A stretch of DNA of 64,000 nucleotides from Sedimenticola hydrogenitrophicus (GTDB lineage Bacteria > Pseudomonadota > Gammaproteobacteria > Chromatiales > Chromatiaceae): positions 1 to 64,000 of the forward strand of contig NZ_JANIOA010000019.1 of assembly GCF_025175675.1 (NCBI RefSeq), written 5' to 3'. This document shows positions 18,036 through 27,485 of this stretch, one piece after another; positions within the stretch are counted from its first letter, which is position 1; each line of letters starts with the position of its first letter. The notes below the pieces were generated by a model. It worked only from the letters and a program-made list of their open reading frames with translations. It did no database searches and was not told the DNA's origin. Both the position numbers and the translations under genes were made by a program.

Positions 18036-19942
18036 TAGGCAGCCACCCGCTGCGTCATCTCTCTCTTCAGGAACGAGTGAAACATCATCAACGTCCATAT
18101 ACTCGCACTGTAGTCCCGAGCGCCTGACTGGTGTTGATTTACCAATGCTTCCAGAAAGCTTTGATTGAACAGGCCGGATTCCAGCAGCTCGCTGCTTAAT
18201 AGACTGGCGCGTACCTTGTCCCGTAACGGTCCCCTGAACCAGCTGGCCAGCGGAACGGCAAAGCCCATCTTCTGCCGATAGAGAATATCGTTCGGCAGCA
18301 GGGGCTGCAGGGCTTTCTTGAACAGATATTTTCCTTCCCGTCCCCTGAGTTTCAAGTCGGGTGACAAGCCGGATACCCAATCTACCAACTGATGATCCAG
18401 GATCGGCACACGCACTTCCAGGGCATGGGCCATGCTGGCCCGGTCCACTTTTGTGAGAATATCCCCTACCAGATAGGTCTTCAGGTCCAGATACTGGACC
18501 AGTGAAAGGGGATGATCCGTCGGTGCCTGGCGCGCATGGCGTCGAAACACCTCAATGGCCTGGTATCCCTGCAGGTCACGTTTCAGTTTGTCGCTGAACA
18601 GTTGGCTGCGCATCTGGTTGGAAAGAATCGATACACTGTGCATGTAACCCTGCAAGGTGTCGCGTGCCATTGATTCAAATGTTGATTTTGCCCTGAATAC
18701 CCGGGGCGCCCAATCCGCCTTGGGGTATATCGATCCCAGAGTACCAAACAGGGGCTGCCGGATGGCCGCGGGTAGCATGGAGCGCATACGTTCCTCATAG
18801 GTATGCCAGCGATAACGCCGGTAACCCGCCAGGTTTTCATCCCCGCCATCACCAGACAGAACAACGGTAACCTCCTTCTTCGCCAACGCACAGACACGAT
18901 AGGTCGGCAATGCCGAACTGTCGGCATAAGGCTCGTCATAAAGACCGGCCAGATGGTCGATGAGGTCAAAATCATCCGGGTCCACCTGTTCCACCCGGTG
19001 GGCAGTATGAAATCTTTCCGCCACCATGGCGGCATATTGGGACTCGTTGAATTTTGGATCACCAAAGGAGATGGAACAGGTATTCACCGGCTTGTCCGAG
19101 AGTCCTGCCATCAATCCAACCACGGCGCTGGAATCGACTCCGCCGGAAAGGAATGCCCCCAACGGCACCTCGGCAATCATCCGAATCTTTACCGCCTCTT
19201 CAAGACGCGAGATCAACTCTTCCCCGGCCTGCTGTTCGCTTTGAGGAGCATGAGGTTTGAAACCGACGTCCCAATATTGTCTGGGTTCGGGTATAGACCG
19301 GTTACGATGCAGGGTCAGTGAAAATCCCGGCGAAAGCTTATAAACGTGTTTGAAGATGGTTCTCGGTTCCGGGATATAACCAAAGGTGAAATACTCCTCA
19401 ACTGCCGCGGGATCTATCTCCCGGGATAATTCCGGATGGACCTTTAACGATTTCAGTTCTGAACCAAAAATAAAATGACCATTGGGCAGCACAGTATAGA
19501 ATAACGGTTTGATACCGAGGCGATCCCGGGCAAGAAACAGGGTCTCCCGGTTTCTGTCCCACACGGCAAAGGCAAACATGCCCCTGAATCGATTAACGCA
19601 GGACTCCCCCCACGCTTCCCAGGCATGCACTATCACCTCGGTATCCGAATGGGTACGGAACTGATGTCCCAAGGCCTTCAGTTCAGCGGAAAGCTCCGGA
19701 AAATTGTAAATCTCGCCGTTGTAGGTGACGACTACGGTGTGATCTTCGTTGAACAGCGGCTGCTGCCCGCTGGCCAGATCGATAATGGAGAGCCTGCGAT
19801 GGCCAAACCCGAGTCCGGGTTCGGTATGCGTACCCTCTTCATCCGGCCCACGATGAAACTGGCTCTGATTCATCCGGGACAGCAGGCCGGCGGGAATCTC
19901 CCGTTGGCCCGTGGTATCAAATATTCCAACTATCCCGCACAT
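18035..19942 (-). CDS. Amidotransferase 1, exosortase A system-associated (asparagine synthetase B type)
   Basis: Complete class II glutamine amidotransferase of 635 residues. It starts MCGIVGIF with catalytic Cys2, followed by RGPDEEG and YNGEIYN of the glutaminase domain. The ATP-pyrophosphatase loop SGGVDSS is at 266-272, and VVLSGDGGDENLAGY follows. It would transfer glutamine-derived ammonia to an activated carboxylate, probably a uronic-acid-type sugar of the polymer. It is almost always found beside exosortase A in XrtA loci, as here. The gap upstream to the exosortase is 94 nt, and its stop overlaps the double-glycosyltransferase start. Confidence 0.93.
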   Translation of the reverse strand: MCGIVGIFDTTGQREIPAGLLSRMNQSQFHRGPDEEGTHTEPGLGFGHRRLSIIDLASGQQPLFNEDHTVVVTYNGEIYNFPELSAELKALGHQFRTHSDTEVIVHAWEAWGESCVNRFRGMFAFAVWDRNRETLFLARDRLGIKPLFYTVLPNGHFIFGSELKSLKVHPELSREIDPAAVEEYFTFGYIPEPRTIFKHVYKLSPGFSLTLHRNRSIPEPRQYWDVGFKPHAPQSEQQAGEELISRLEEAVKIRMIAEVPLGAFLSGGVDSSAVVGLMAGLSDKPVNTCSISFGDPKFNESQYAAMVAERFHTAHRVEQVDPDDFDLIDHLAGLYDEPYADSSALPTYRVCALAKKEVTVVLSGDGGDENLAGYRRYRWHTYEERMRSMLPAAIRQPLFGTLGSIYPKADWAPRVFRAKSTFESMARDTLQGYMHSVSILSNQMRSQLFSDKLKRDLQGYQAIEVFRRHARQAPTDHPLSLVQYLDLKTYLVGDILTKVDRASMAHALEVRVPILDHQLVDWVSGLSPDLKLRGREGKYLFKKALQPLLPNDILYRQKMGFAVPLASWFRGPLRDKVRASLLSSELLESGLFNQSFLEALVNQHQSGARDYSASIWTLMMFHSFLKREMTQRVAA

Positions 19943-20036
19943 AAATTCTGTTTCTTTCTTTGTTGTTAACTACTGTGTCCGGTAACACCGTTAAGCATCC
20001 AACAGGGAGACACGATTTTCACCAATGACGGTCCTG

Positions 20037-21578
20037 TTAGTTACTTACCAACTGATCCAGGGTCGTTTCCAACGCCGGAAGCATCTGGTCCAGAAATTTT
20101 TGCTCGGAATCCATCACCTCATTGCGCGCCAAATCCCTCGGAATGGCTATCACCACCCTGGCGCTATCCTGCCGTCCAAAGGTCAATCGGTAATAGGCGT
20201 CAAGCAACTTTCCTTCATAACGACTTGAAGTGTAGGTATCCCCTATCCGATACCATGTCAGTACCTGGTAAAGTTGATCTCCTCCCTTGACCGTGAACTG
20301 ATCTATTTCCAGCGGCTCACCCTTGATCTGCAGAATGACTTTACCGGTATCGGTTATACGCCACTTTTTTTCATCCTTCCCCAACAGCAGATTCTGACTA
20401 TTGATCAGCTCATTACCTTTTTTACGCTGTGCATAGTGACCAATGGATACGCCGATCTGTCGTTGCTCAAGGTAATACTGGCGGTGAACAACCTGACTGG
20501 CGCCATTGAATTGCGGTAACCACGCGTCTCCGGAAACGGACCCACCTTCCCAGCCCGCAATCCGGCCCGGTAACGCCAGCGGATGATTGTCAATCAGCGA
20601 TTGTCGGTTATCCATGGCATACGCCATGATTGGCCAGACCGCGGCGCTCAGCAGGACGATGGTCGATGACGCGACCAGTCGGCGGTAGTCCATTCCGTTT
20701 GGCGGATCGGCCTGGTCGGTGTCCTGCGCCGGCGCCCGATGCGGGTCGCGCCAGATTGCCCCGACCGAAAAAAGAATCAGCATTACCAGGCCGAAAAACA
20801 GCCAGCCGTAAACCAGATGGTCAACACCGGTTGCAATCTTCATGTTACTGAGATGGCCAAGCATAACAATCATGTAGGCACGAAGACTATTGGCAACTAT
20901 CGGCACAATCACTGCCGCCAGTATGAACAGCACCCGTTTCGACAGACGGGTATATGTCAAATGGGCATACAGTGCACCAAGAGTGACAGAGGCGATCAGG
21001 TAGCGCACACCACTGCAGGCCTCTACCACCGACCAGTCTCCTGAGGGGAGAGAAAAGAACAGTCCTTCCCGATAAACCGGAACCCCGGTCAGTTTAATCA
21101 GATAGACTGTGGCCGTTGCGGTAATCTCCATCAGGGGCGGCACGAGATCCTCGCCCATCGGAACCGCAAAAAACAGGAAGGCCAGCGGGAAGGCCAGCAA
21201 CCAGGCTATCCGATTGCCCAGCAGTGTCCATATGCCGCAGATCAGCATCGAAACCAGGGCCAACTGCTGTATCACCAGGGCATCGGCAAGATATCCAGCT
21301 AACCAGAGAAATCCCCCACTCAGCAACAATATCGACACCCGGTATTCGGGCTGAGGGACCAGTTGCTGCAAGGCAGTTCGTTTCCCCCAGATCAACCACA
21401 GGGAAATGGGTGCGATAATAAAACCGTGGGCAAAGGTTTCCGATCGATACCAGATCGAGACCATAGACCAGGCTGTGTCATAAAACAGGCCGATGATAGC
21501 CGCGATCAGGAGGATAGTCAGCGCCAATGCGGCAGACCAGGAGGATACTTCCGAATACACTTCCCTTTGCGAACTCAT
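20037..21578 (-). CDS. xrtA: Exosortase A with C-terminal EpsI domain
   Basis: Polytopic inner-membrane protein of 513 residues. The ATG at 21578 was chosen because GGAGGA lies 8 nt upstream; the longer frame has no such site. Residues 1-285 form the exosortase with about eight membrane segments and the triad Cys188 (VVEACSGVRYL), Arg233 (ANSLRAYM) and His254 (GVDHLVYGW). Residues about 315-513 match the EpsI domain often fused to XrtA. Exosortases cleave PEP-CTERM sorting signals and are thought to transfer the protein to a lipid or polysaccharide acceptor. No PEP-CTERM protein is encoded in this window, so its substrates must lie elsewhere. Confidence 0.95.
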   Translation of the reverse strand: MSSQREVYSEVSSWSAALALTILLIAAIIGLFYDTAWSMVSIWYRSETFAHGFIIAPISLWLIWGKRTALQQLVPQPEYRVSILLLSGGFLWLAGYLADALVIQQLALVSMLICGIWTLLGNRIAWLLAFPLAFLFFAVPMGEDLVPPLMEITATATVYLIKLTGVPVYREGLFFSLPSGDWSVVEACSGVRYLIASVTLGALYAHLTYTRLSKRVLFILAAVIVPIVANSLRAYMIVMLGHLSNMKIATGVDHLVYGWLFFGLVMLILFSVGAIWRDPHRAPAQDTDQADPPNGMDYRRLVASSTIVLLSAAVWPIMAYAMDNRQSLIDNHPLALPGRIAGWEGGSVSGDAWLPQFNGASQVVHRQYYLEQRQIGVSIGHYAQRKKGNELINSQNLLLGKDEKKWRITDTGKVILQIKGEPLEIDQFTVKGGDQLYQVLTWYRIGDTYTSSRYEGKLLDAYYRLTFGRQDSARVVIAIPRDLARNEVMDSEQKFLDQMLPALETTLDQLVSN

Positions 21579-21582
21579 TGAT

Positions 21583-22800
21583 TCATCCTCCAATCCCTTT
21601 TTCCGCCTCCAGCCACTGGTACACAATAGGCAGGTTCGCTTCCCAACTGAAATCTCTTTTCACTCGGATACGGGCATCCTTACCAAGGCCATCATACGCA
21701 CCCGAAACCAACCTGGGAATATAGGAGACAAACTCTTTTGTCGTGTTGGCCAGCAGTAGCTCTTTGCCCGGTTCGGCAGTAATTCCCTCAAAACCCTGAT
21801 CACTCACGATGACCGGTTTCTCCATCGCCATGGCTTCAAGAACTTTATTCTGTATCCCCCGTGCAATCCGCATTGGCACCACCGCGGCCCTGGCAAATTG
21901 CAGATAGGGCCGCATATCTTCCACCCTGCCGACGACCTCAATCCGGTCATGTTTAGCCAGTTGTTTCACCGAGTCGGAGGGATTGCTGCCAACGATATAA
22001 AAACGCACCTTGGGGGCAAGCCGTGTGATTTCCGGCAGAACCTCCTTTGCAAACCAGCTGACCGCATCGATGTTTGGCCAGTAGTCCATTGCACCGGTGA
22101 ACACCAGGACTTCATCACCATCCCGGTAGGGATTAACAAAATCCCGGGAAGGGGAAAAATAGTCGGTATCAACTCCATTATTATAGTAGGCGATCTTTTC
22201 ATGATCGGTCGGAATCAGGCTGCGAAACATGGTCGCCTCGGCGGACGAGACAAACAAGCTGGCATCGAAAATCGCAGCAAGGGACCGCTCATAGGCAAGC
22301 AGTTTGTTCGCCTCACGCCGGTACACCCAGTTCATCGGCCACTGTTTCCTCAGGGCATACTGGCGCCATTTATCTGAATCGATATCGACGAAGTCGATCA
22401 CCCGTCGCTCCAGTCTGGCGAGTTGCCCGGTGACATATTGAGCCATGGCCGAAGAGTAGACCATGGCGCGGGCGATCTGTTGCTCCGCCACGATACTGTC
22501 TACCCACTGGCTCATTTGCACATCGGCATAATAGGGCAACGTCAGGGGTTGCCCCCTCAGCAGGCCGGAGATACTTTTTATCCGCGCCTTTCCGGGATTC
22601 AGATCCACAAAACAGCAGCCGTCACACAGGCTTTCCAGCTGCGCTGTATACGCCCAATCCTGCTGGTCATCGATGAACGCGCCCAGGTATACCCGGTAGT
22701 GTTCACGAAGATAACGCAACAGATGATAGGAGCGGATCTTGTCTCCCTTGTTGGGGGGATAAGGGATCCGATGGCAGAGATAAAGCAGCGCCGGCTTCAT
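21583..22800 (-). CDS. Glycosyltransferase, PEP-CTERM/XrtA system-associated
   Basis: Glycosyltransferase family-4-type protein of 405 residues. The start at 22800 gives MKPALLYLCHRIPYPPNKGD, the usual N-terminus of the XrtA-associated sugar transferase family, whereas the longer frame overlaps the FemAB gene. Characteristic features are FTGAMDYWPNIDAVSWFA, PKVRFYIVGSNPSDSVK and VVPMRIARGIQNKVLEAMAM, the last being the donor-binding E-rich motif. It is cytosolic or peripheral membrane and should add one sugar to the lipid-linked repeat unit. It ends 5 nt before the exosortase start and begins 9 nt after the FemAB stop. Confidence 0.92.
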   Translation of the reverse strand: MKPALLYLCHRIPYPPNKGDKIRSYHLLRYLREHYRVYLGAFIDDQQDWAYTAQLESLCDGCCFVDLNPGKARIKSISGLLRGQPLTLPYYADVQMSQWVDSIVAEQQIARAMVYSSAMAQYVTGQLARLERRVIDFVDIDSDKWRQYALRKQWPMNWVYRREANKLLAYERSLAAIFDASLFVSSAEATMFRSLIPTDHEKIAYYNNGVDTDYFSPSRDFVNPYRDGDEVLVFTGAMDYWPNIDAVSWFAKEVLPEITRLAPKVRFYIVGSNPSDSVKQLAKHDRIEVVGRVEDMRPYLQFARAAVVPMRIARGIQNKVLEAMAMEKPVIVSDQGFEGITAEPGKELLLANTTKEFVSYIPRLVSGAYDGLGKDARIRVKRDFSWEANLPIVYQWLEAEKGIGG

Positions 22801-22808
22801 TGGCACAA

Positions 22809-23861
22809 TCAGCCCAGTTTCCTGGCTAAAAACGGGCCTATCCTGTTGGCCACAGGGAGCGGTAGTTTTTGCCACGCCTTGATAAGCAACTGATATTTGG
22901 GATTGTTTGGATTGATTTCCGGAACAGCCGTGGATTTCACCAGATAGTATTCATAATGCAGCGGTTCCGGACTAAAACCCCAGTTTTTCTTGAAGCTGTA
23001 GGAACCTGCATCCAGTTTGCTGCGGCCATAATCAAAGACCCTGATTCCACGCTCTCCGCAACGCCGCATCAACTCCCAATACATGAAATCATTGCCCTTC
23101 AGATTACGGGCCAGGGGAATGCTGCCCCCATAGTAAGGCAATACTTCATCCCTGAAATAGAAACTCATGACGCCGGCAATATCCTTGCCCTCATGGGTCA
23201 CCATCAGTACTTCACAATCGTTACCGAAAACCTCCCTGAGCAGTTGGAAGTAATTCAGCGGCATGACCGGCGTACCGAGATTCCGGACGCTCTCGGAATA
23301 GATGTGGAAAAATCTGTCGCAACCTTCGACACTTTCGCTGGAGAGTCCGGCGTTGATGCCTTTCCTAACCATCGCTCGCTGTTTTCTGGGTATGGCCTTG
23401 AGATTCTCTTCCGGATCTTGCGAGATCTCTTTCCTGAACGTGACATACAGCTCCTTGACCGGCCAACCCTGATTGGACGGTGCCCGGTTTTTCAGTTCCA
23501 GAGCATCCACACCCAGGGTGTCTGCCAGCCGACAGGCAGCCCTCCTCAGCGCCACCGCGGATTCATCATCTGCGGCGATCACGCCGCCATAGACACAGAA
23601 GGGGAGCGAAATCAGTGAATTACCAAAAAGGACACTTTTCACATGCCCCAGCGGCAGGACTCCGGTGATTTGCCCGGACCGTTCGGTGTAGAAAAAGTAT
23701 ACCTTGAATCCGAAAGCCTGCTCGATCACTTCCTTCCAGCCGGAAAGATGAAAAAAAGTACCGTCCGCCGCATCCTTTACAAACCGATCCCAGCGCGCAT
23801 AGTCCACCCTGTCGAGTTCGTGGAGTGTGATCGCTTCTCTCGAAGTTTTTGTCGATTCCAT
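22809..23861 (-). CDS. FemAB-like protein, XrtA/PEP-CTERM system-associated
   Basis: Protein of 350 residues of the FemAB/GNAT superfamily. Features include FFHLSGWKEVIEQAFG near the N-terminus, IPRKQRAMVRKGINAGL in the middle, and FMYWELMRRCGERGIRVFDYGRSK with SYSFKKNWGF near the C-terminus, the usual landmarks of the XrtA-associated family. FemAB relatives transfer amino acids from aminoacyl-tRNA, which fits an aminoacyl-type decoration of the polymer or its lipid carrier; the actual reaction in XrtA loci is not established. The start overlaps the deacetylase stop (TAATG). Confidence 0.93.
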   Translation of the reverse strand: MESTKTSREAITLHELDRVDYARWDRFVKDAADGTFFHLSGWKEVIEQAFGFKVYFFYTERSGQITGVLPLGHVKSVLFGNSLISLPFCVYGGVIAADDESAVALRRAACRLADTLGVDALELKNRAPSNQGWPVKELYVTFRKEISQDPEENLKAIPRKQRAMVRKGINAGLSSESVEGCDRFFHIYSESVRNLGTPVMPLNYFQLLREVFGNDCEVLMVTHEGKDIAGVMSFYFRDEVLPYYGGSIPLARNLKGNDFMYWELMRRCGERGIRVFDYGRSKLDAGSYSFKKNWGFSPEPLHYEYYLVKSTAVPEINPNNPKYQLLIKAWQKLPLPVANRIGPFLARKLG

Positions 23862-24721
23862 TACGATAAAAATACCCGGTCCATCCTGCCCCAGTGAAAA
23901 TCGGAGAACAGGCGGTTCAGCCGTTTTTCCGTGTGATGAAGATTCAGATAATGCCTGAATCTCGTTTTAAAGCCGATACCGTGTTGTCTAGGTTGCCCGG
24001 GATCGATCTCCCAGGGATGGAAATAGAATATCCCCGGTTGCTGTTCCTTATTGTTCACCTTACGCAACATGGCCCTGGAAAAAGCGTAGGGAAAAAAGCG
24101 GAAATAGCCACCACCGCCCGCCGGCAGACGCCGGTTGAGTACATAGGATGTGGTGATCGGGATCTCGAGAAATTCCGAATCGGCTATCGGGCGATAAGCA
24201 AACCTGGGCGCCGACGGCATACCATAGTGATCATGGCTTATGGGATAGATGCTCGAGCTGTAGCGATAACCGGCACGTTGCAGCTCCTCATGTGCCCAGA
24301 GATTGTCGGCGCCTATCGAGTAACTGGGGGCGCGATAGCCCAGCACCGCGATGCCTCCAATATCTTCCAGCAGTTTTTTCGTATCGATTATCTCTTCCAT
24401 GAACTCTGTTCTGTTCTGATTACTCGCGCGTCTATGCCAGTAACTGTGGCAGGCCAGTTCATGTCCGGCGTCAACCAGGGCACGAATCAACCCGGGATAG
24501 CGTTCGGCAACCCAACCGAGAGTAAAAAATGTAGCCTCTATCCGATGATGTGCCAGTAATTCAAGAATAATTCCCATATTCCGTTCAAGCCGGCACTCCT
24601 GCTCATCCCATCGGAACCTGTCGAAATGGTGTTCAAATGCGGAGACATGAAAATAGTCCTCCACATCTATAGTCATGGCGTTGGTGATGGCACTCCCGGA
24701 TGTTACCGAATCACCGGACAC
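23861..24721 (-). CDS. XrtA-associated polysaccharide deacetylase (DUF3473 type)
   Basis: Carbohydrate esterase 4-like protein of 286 residues. The GTG at 24721 is the best start because AGAGGTG lies 8 nt upstream; a TTG two codons earlier is too close to that site. It begins with AMTIDVEDYFHVSAF, where the usual TFDDG is replaced by TIDVED, characteristic of this family. The metal-binding HSYWH, the strand LGYRAPSYS and a C-terminal PGIFYFHPWEIDPGQP typical of the DUF3473 tail are all present. It should deacetylate the nascent or lipid-linked polymer. The wecB stop is 7 nt upstream. Confidence 0.94.
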   Translation of the reverse strand: MSGDSVTSGSAITNAMTIDVEDYFHVSAFEHHFDRFRWDEQECRLERNMGIILELLAHHRIEATFFTLGWVAERYPGLIRALVDAGHELACHSYWHRRASNQNRTEFMEEIIDTKKLLEDIGGIAVLGYRAPSYSIGADNLWAHEELQRAGYRYSSSIYPISHDHYGMPSAPRFAYRPIADSEFLEIPITTSYVLNRRLPAGGGGYFRFFPYAFSRAMLRKVNNKEQQPGIFYFHPWEIDPGQPRQHGIGFKTRFRHYLNLHHTEKRLNRLFSDFHWGRMDRVFLS

Positions 24722-24728
24722 GATCAAT

Positions 24729-25865
24729 TCACCTCTGTTGGGCCCAATTGATGATCACCTCGGCAATCCGCTCGGCCGCGCGCCCATCCCAGTATTCCGG
24801 TACCCTTCCCTGCTTGCCGCCGCTGCCAAGCACCTCACCGACACATGTCCGGATTTTTTCGGGATCGGTACCCACAACCGTGTTGGTCCCTTCATCCACT
24901 GTAATGGGTCGCTCCGTATTCTCCCGCAGGGTGATACAGGGAACCCCCAGCGCGGTCGTCTCTTCCTGTATACCTCCGGAGTCGGTCAGGATCAGCTTTG
25001 CATGCCGCATCAAACCCAGCATTTCCAGGTAACCCTGCGGTGGCAGACGTAGTATGCGTGGTGAGTTGAGGAGGTTCTCCAGGGCGTACTCTTTGATGCG
25101 TTGGGCGGTTCTCGGATGTACCGGAAAAGCTAGCGGCAGCCGGTCACTGATTGATCTCAACTCGGTAAGCAGGCACTTCAGGTTTGCCGGGTTATCGACA
25201 TTGGATGGCCGGTGCAGGGTCACCAGCCCATAACCGGCGCTAAAGTTTTCAGGCTCTATTTCACCGCCCGCGGACGAGAACAAGGCCATCGGCTCAATTG
25301 CTCGGTCAAGATTGTAACGCAGGGTGTCGATCATGACGTTCCCCACAAAGTGTATCCGCTCGGCCGCGATGCCCTCGCGCAGCAGGTTGGCTTCGGCGCC
25401 TCTTTCCGTTGTGAACAGCAAGTCCGATATCTGATCCGTGAGTACCCGGTTCACCTCTTCCGGCATACCCCGATCATAACTGCGCAGACCGGCCTCCACA
25501 TGGATTACGGGAATACCCTTCTTGACCGCTACCAGGGCGCAGGAGATTGTCGAGTTGACATCCCCCAGCACCAGCACCGCCGTTGGCTTCAAGTCGTCCA
25601 GCACCGGTTCGAACCGTCGCATGATCTCCGCGGTCTGAAGGGCATGGCTGCCGGAGCCCACACCCAGGTCGATATCCGGTTCAGGAATATGCAGCTGGTC
25701 AAAAAAGGATTTTTTCATGGCCGCATCGTAGTGCTGCCCGGTATGCAACAGGGTTGCGGCCAGGGTGGTTTCATGACGTTTGAACACCCGCATGATGGGG
25801 GCGATCTTCATGAAGTTTGGCCGTGCACCCACGACACAGAGTATATTGGTGATAATTGCAGACAT
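24729..25865 (-). CDS. wecB: UDP-N-acetylglucosamine 2-epimerase (non-hydrolysing)
   Basis: Protein of 378 residues. It interconverts UDP-GlcNAc and UDP-ManNAc, supplying an aminosugar for the polysaccharide. The start at 25865 gives MSAIITNILCVVGARPNFMK with the family's N-terminal GARPNFMKIAP motif. HTGQHYD, VLGDVNST, HVEAGLRSYDRGMPEE and LTDSGGIQEE are the classical active-site and UDP-binding segments. Length is normal for the family, which rules against the longer frame starting at 25943. The ribosome-binding site is weak. It lies between the outer-membrane barrel and deacetylase genes, where the XrtA-associated ATPase is usually found. Confidence 0.95.
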   Translation of the reverse strand: MSAIITNILCVVGARPNFMKIAPIMRVFKRHETTLAATLLHTGQHYDAAMKKSFFDQLHIPEPDIDLGVGSGSHALQTAEIMRRFEPVLDDLKPTAVLVLGDVNSTISCALVAVKKGIPVIHVEAGLRSYDRGMPEEVNRVLTDQISDLLFTTERGAEANLLREGIAAERIHFVGNVMIDTLRYNLDRAIEPMALFSSAGGEIEPENFSAGYGLVTLHRPSNVDNPANLKCLLTELRSISDRLPLAFPVHPRTAQRIKEYALENLLNSPRILRLPPQGYLEMLGLMRHAKLILTDSGGIQEETTALGVPCITLRENTERPITVDEGTNTVVGTDPEKIRTCVGEVLGSGGKQGRVPEYWDGRAAERIAEVIINWAQQR

Positions 25866-26030
25866 GGTCAGTGGCGTCCCACTAACCCGCTCCCCATACT
25901 GGGGAGAAGAGACTCGGTTTTTGTGGCATTCACGTCTCGACACCTTTGTGTTTTTTCAATGCACCACCGGCGGCAGTGGGTAGTCATGGCTTGGATCCTG
26001 CCAATGCGACAGGAGCATCCAGTCGGATTT

Positions 26031-27470
26031 CTACAAGGTGTGTATCAGGGTCAGGGCCAGTTTATTCTCTTCGTAGCTCTGCCCTGCCTGGTTTGAACTG
26101 CGATCGGTATAGCTGTAATTTAAGCGGAGATTGGTCTTCTGGCCCAGCCGCTGATTCAGCCCGGCCTGCAATCGCCAGGTGTCCGACTCCCGGTTGCCGG
26201 TGCCGCTCTCCTCCTGCTGATTCCAGTTCAGGCCGACATCCGCGGACACCTTCCCGGACAGGGTTCGACTGAGGGACGCGCCAAGCCCCGTTAAGGATAC
26301 TTTGCGTGTGGAATCCTGAAAGGTCTGGTCCGACGTATCGGCGTTCAGGGTCAATCGGGTACGGCGCCCCCTGAGGGTATAGGAGAGCGCTAGCCGTTCA
26401 TCAACAAAGGTACTGGTGCCGATGGTCGCCAAATTGCCGGAAATTAGGAACGGGTCGCCCGTAACCGAGTTAATAATGGGCTGACCAAATGGATCTGTCG
26501 CGGGAAACACCACCTGGTTACTCAACAGGGAGGTGGAATCGGTCAGTTCGTGGGTATAACTTGCCGTCAAGATCGAACGCCTTGAGGTGTGACTCAGACT
26601 CAGCCGCCGGGTGCTGCCGAAAAACCGTTCGCCGATGCCGAAATCAAGCACGGTCCTGGCACTGGGCGTCCACGTGGCGCCGATATCCCAGAGAGATCCG
26701 TCACGGCTCGACTGGGTGGAGGTGAATTCATTGGACTCATCGCCCACCAATCCGTTGAGGCGCCATTGGCGGTTGATCCGATAGCCGAGTCGCAGAGCCA
26801 GTGAACTCAACCGGCTCACCTCGCCCTGGTCAGTGTCGGTGGTGCGGCGGCTGGCGTCGAACCCCCAGGTTACCCGGGTAAAGTCGCTGCCACTGTCGAT
26901 GGATAGATTGAACATCTCGCTACTGGTGTCGGTAACGTTATCTTCCGAGTGGCTCAATTCATTGTAGGTATAACGCAGTTCCATCTCCGCCAGCCCCTTG
27001 TAGCGATGCTTCAGATAGGGGCTGAACTTGTAGCTGTAGGTGGTTGTCTTGTTGCCACGATTACTCAGGTTGTCCGTGCCCGTAACGGCCAGGGGATCGA
27101 TGGCATTCTGGGTCGCCGTGGCATTGAAATCGAGGAAAGCCACCCGTTCGTAAAGTTCCGCATTGGCGTCCGCCTGCAGGCGTGGATTGACGGAATCGTT
27201 ATTGCCGCTCTGGCTGTTGATTTCAAGGGCGCCGACCAGATCGAGATTGGCGCGTGCACCCTCGCCGTGCAGCGCGATACTCGGCGTCAGTATCCCGTTG
27301 ATTTCGCTCTCCTTACCAGTACTGACCAGATTGATATTATCGCTATAGACGGCACTGGCATTAATACTTGCCGACCGGGTCCATTCAGCCGCGGATACCG
27401 TCATCGACAGCAGCAGCAAGCCGGATCCGACTATACAAGTTGAAAAATACGATCTCCCCATACTGACCAT
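26031..27470 (-). CDS. Outer-membrane beta-barrel protein, PEP-CTERM/XrtA system-associated
   Basis: Protein of 479 residues with a signal peptide (SGLLLLSMTVSA, cleavage before AEW). Alternating hydrophobic strands with aromatic residues run through to the C-terminal KLALTLIHTL, typical of an outer-membrane beta-barrel. It matches the barrel family found next to the chain-length determinant and autokinase in XrtA loci. It is a good candidate for the outer-membrane channel or a channel partner for polymer export. GGGG lies 9 nt before the ATG. The gene is 16 nt downstream of the autokinase gene. Confidence 0.9.
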   Translation of the reverse strand: MVSMGRSYFSTCIVGSGLLLLSMTVSAAEWTRSASINASAVYSDNINLVSTGKESEINGILTPSIALHGEGARANLDLVGALEINSQSGNNDSVNPRLQADANAELYERVAFLDFNATATQNAIDPLAVTGTDNLSNRGNKTTTYSYKFSPYLKHRYKGLAEMELRYTYNELSHSEDNVTDTSSEMFNLSIDSGSDFTRVTWGFDASRRTTDTDQGEVSRLSSLALRLGYRINRQWRLNGLVGDESNEFTSTQSSRDGSLWDIGATWTPSARTVLDFGIGERFFGSTRRLSLSHTSRRSILTASYTHELTDSTSLLSNQVVFPATDPFGQPIINSVTGDPFLISGNLATIGTSTFVDERLALSYTLRGRRTRLTLNADTSDQTFQDSTRKVSLTGLGASLSRTLSGKVSADVGLNWNQQEESGTGNRESDTWRLQAGLNQRLGQKTNLRLNYSYTDRSSNQAGQSYEENKLALTLIHTL

Positions 27471-27485
27471 TAAATTAAGCCCCTG

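Noticed and set aside
18036-18380. N-terminal extension of the double glycosyltransferase frame
   Set aside because: It overlaps the amidotransferase gene completely, has no family similarity, and the ATG at 18035 in a TAATG overlap begins the typical MKILHILDHS sequence.
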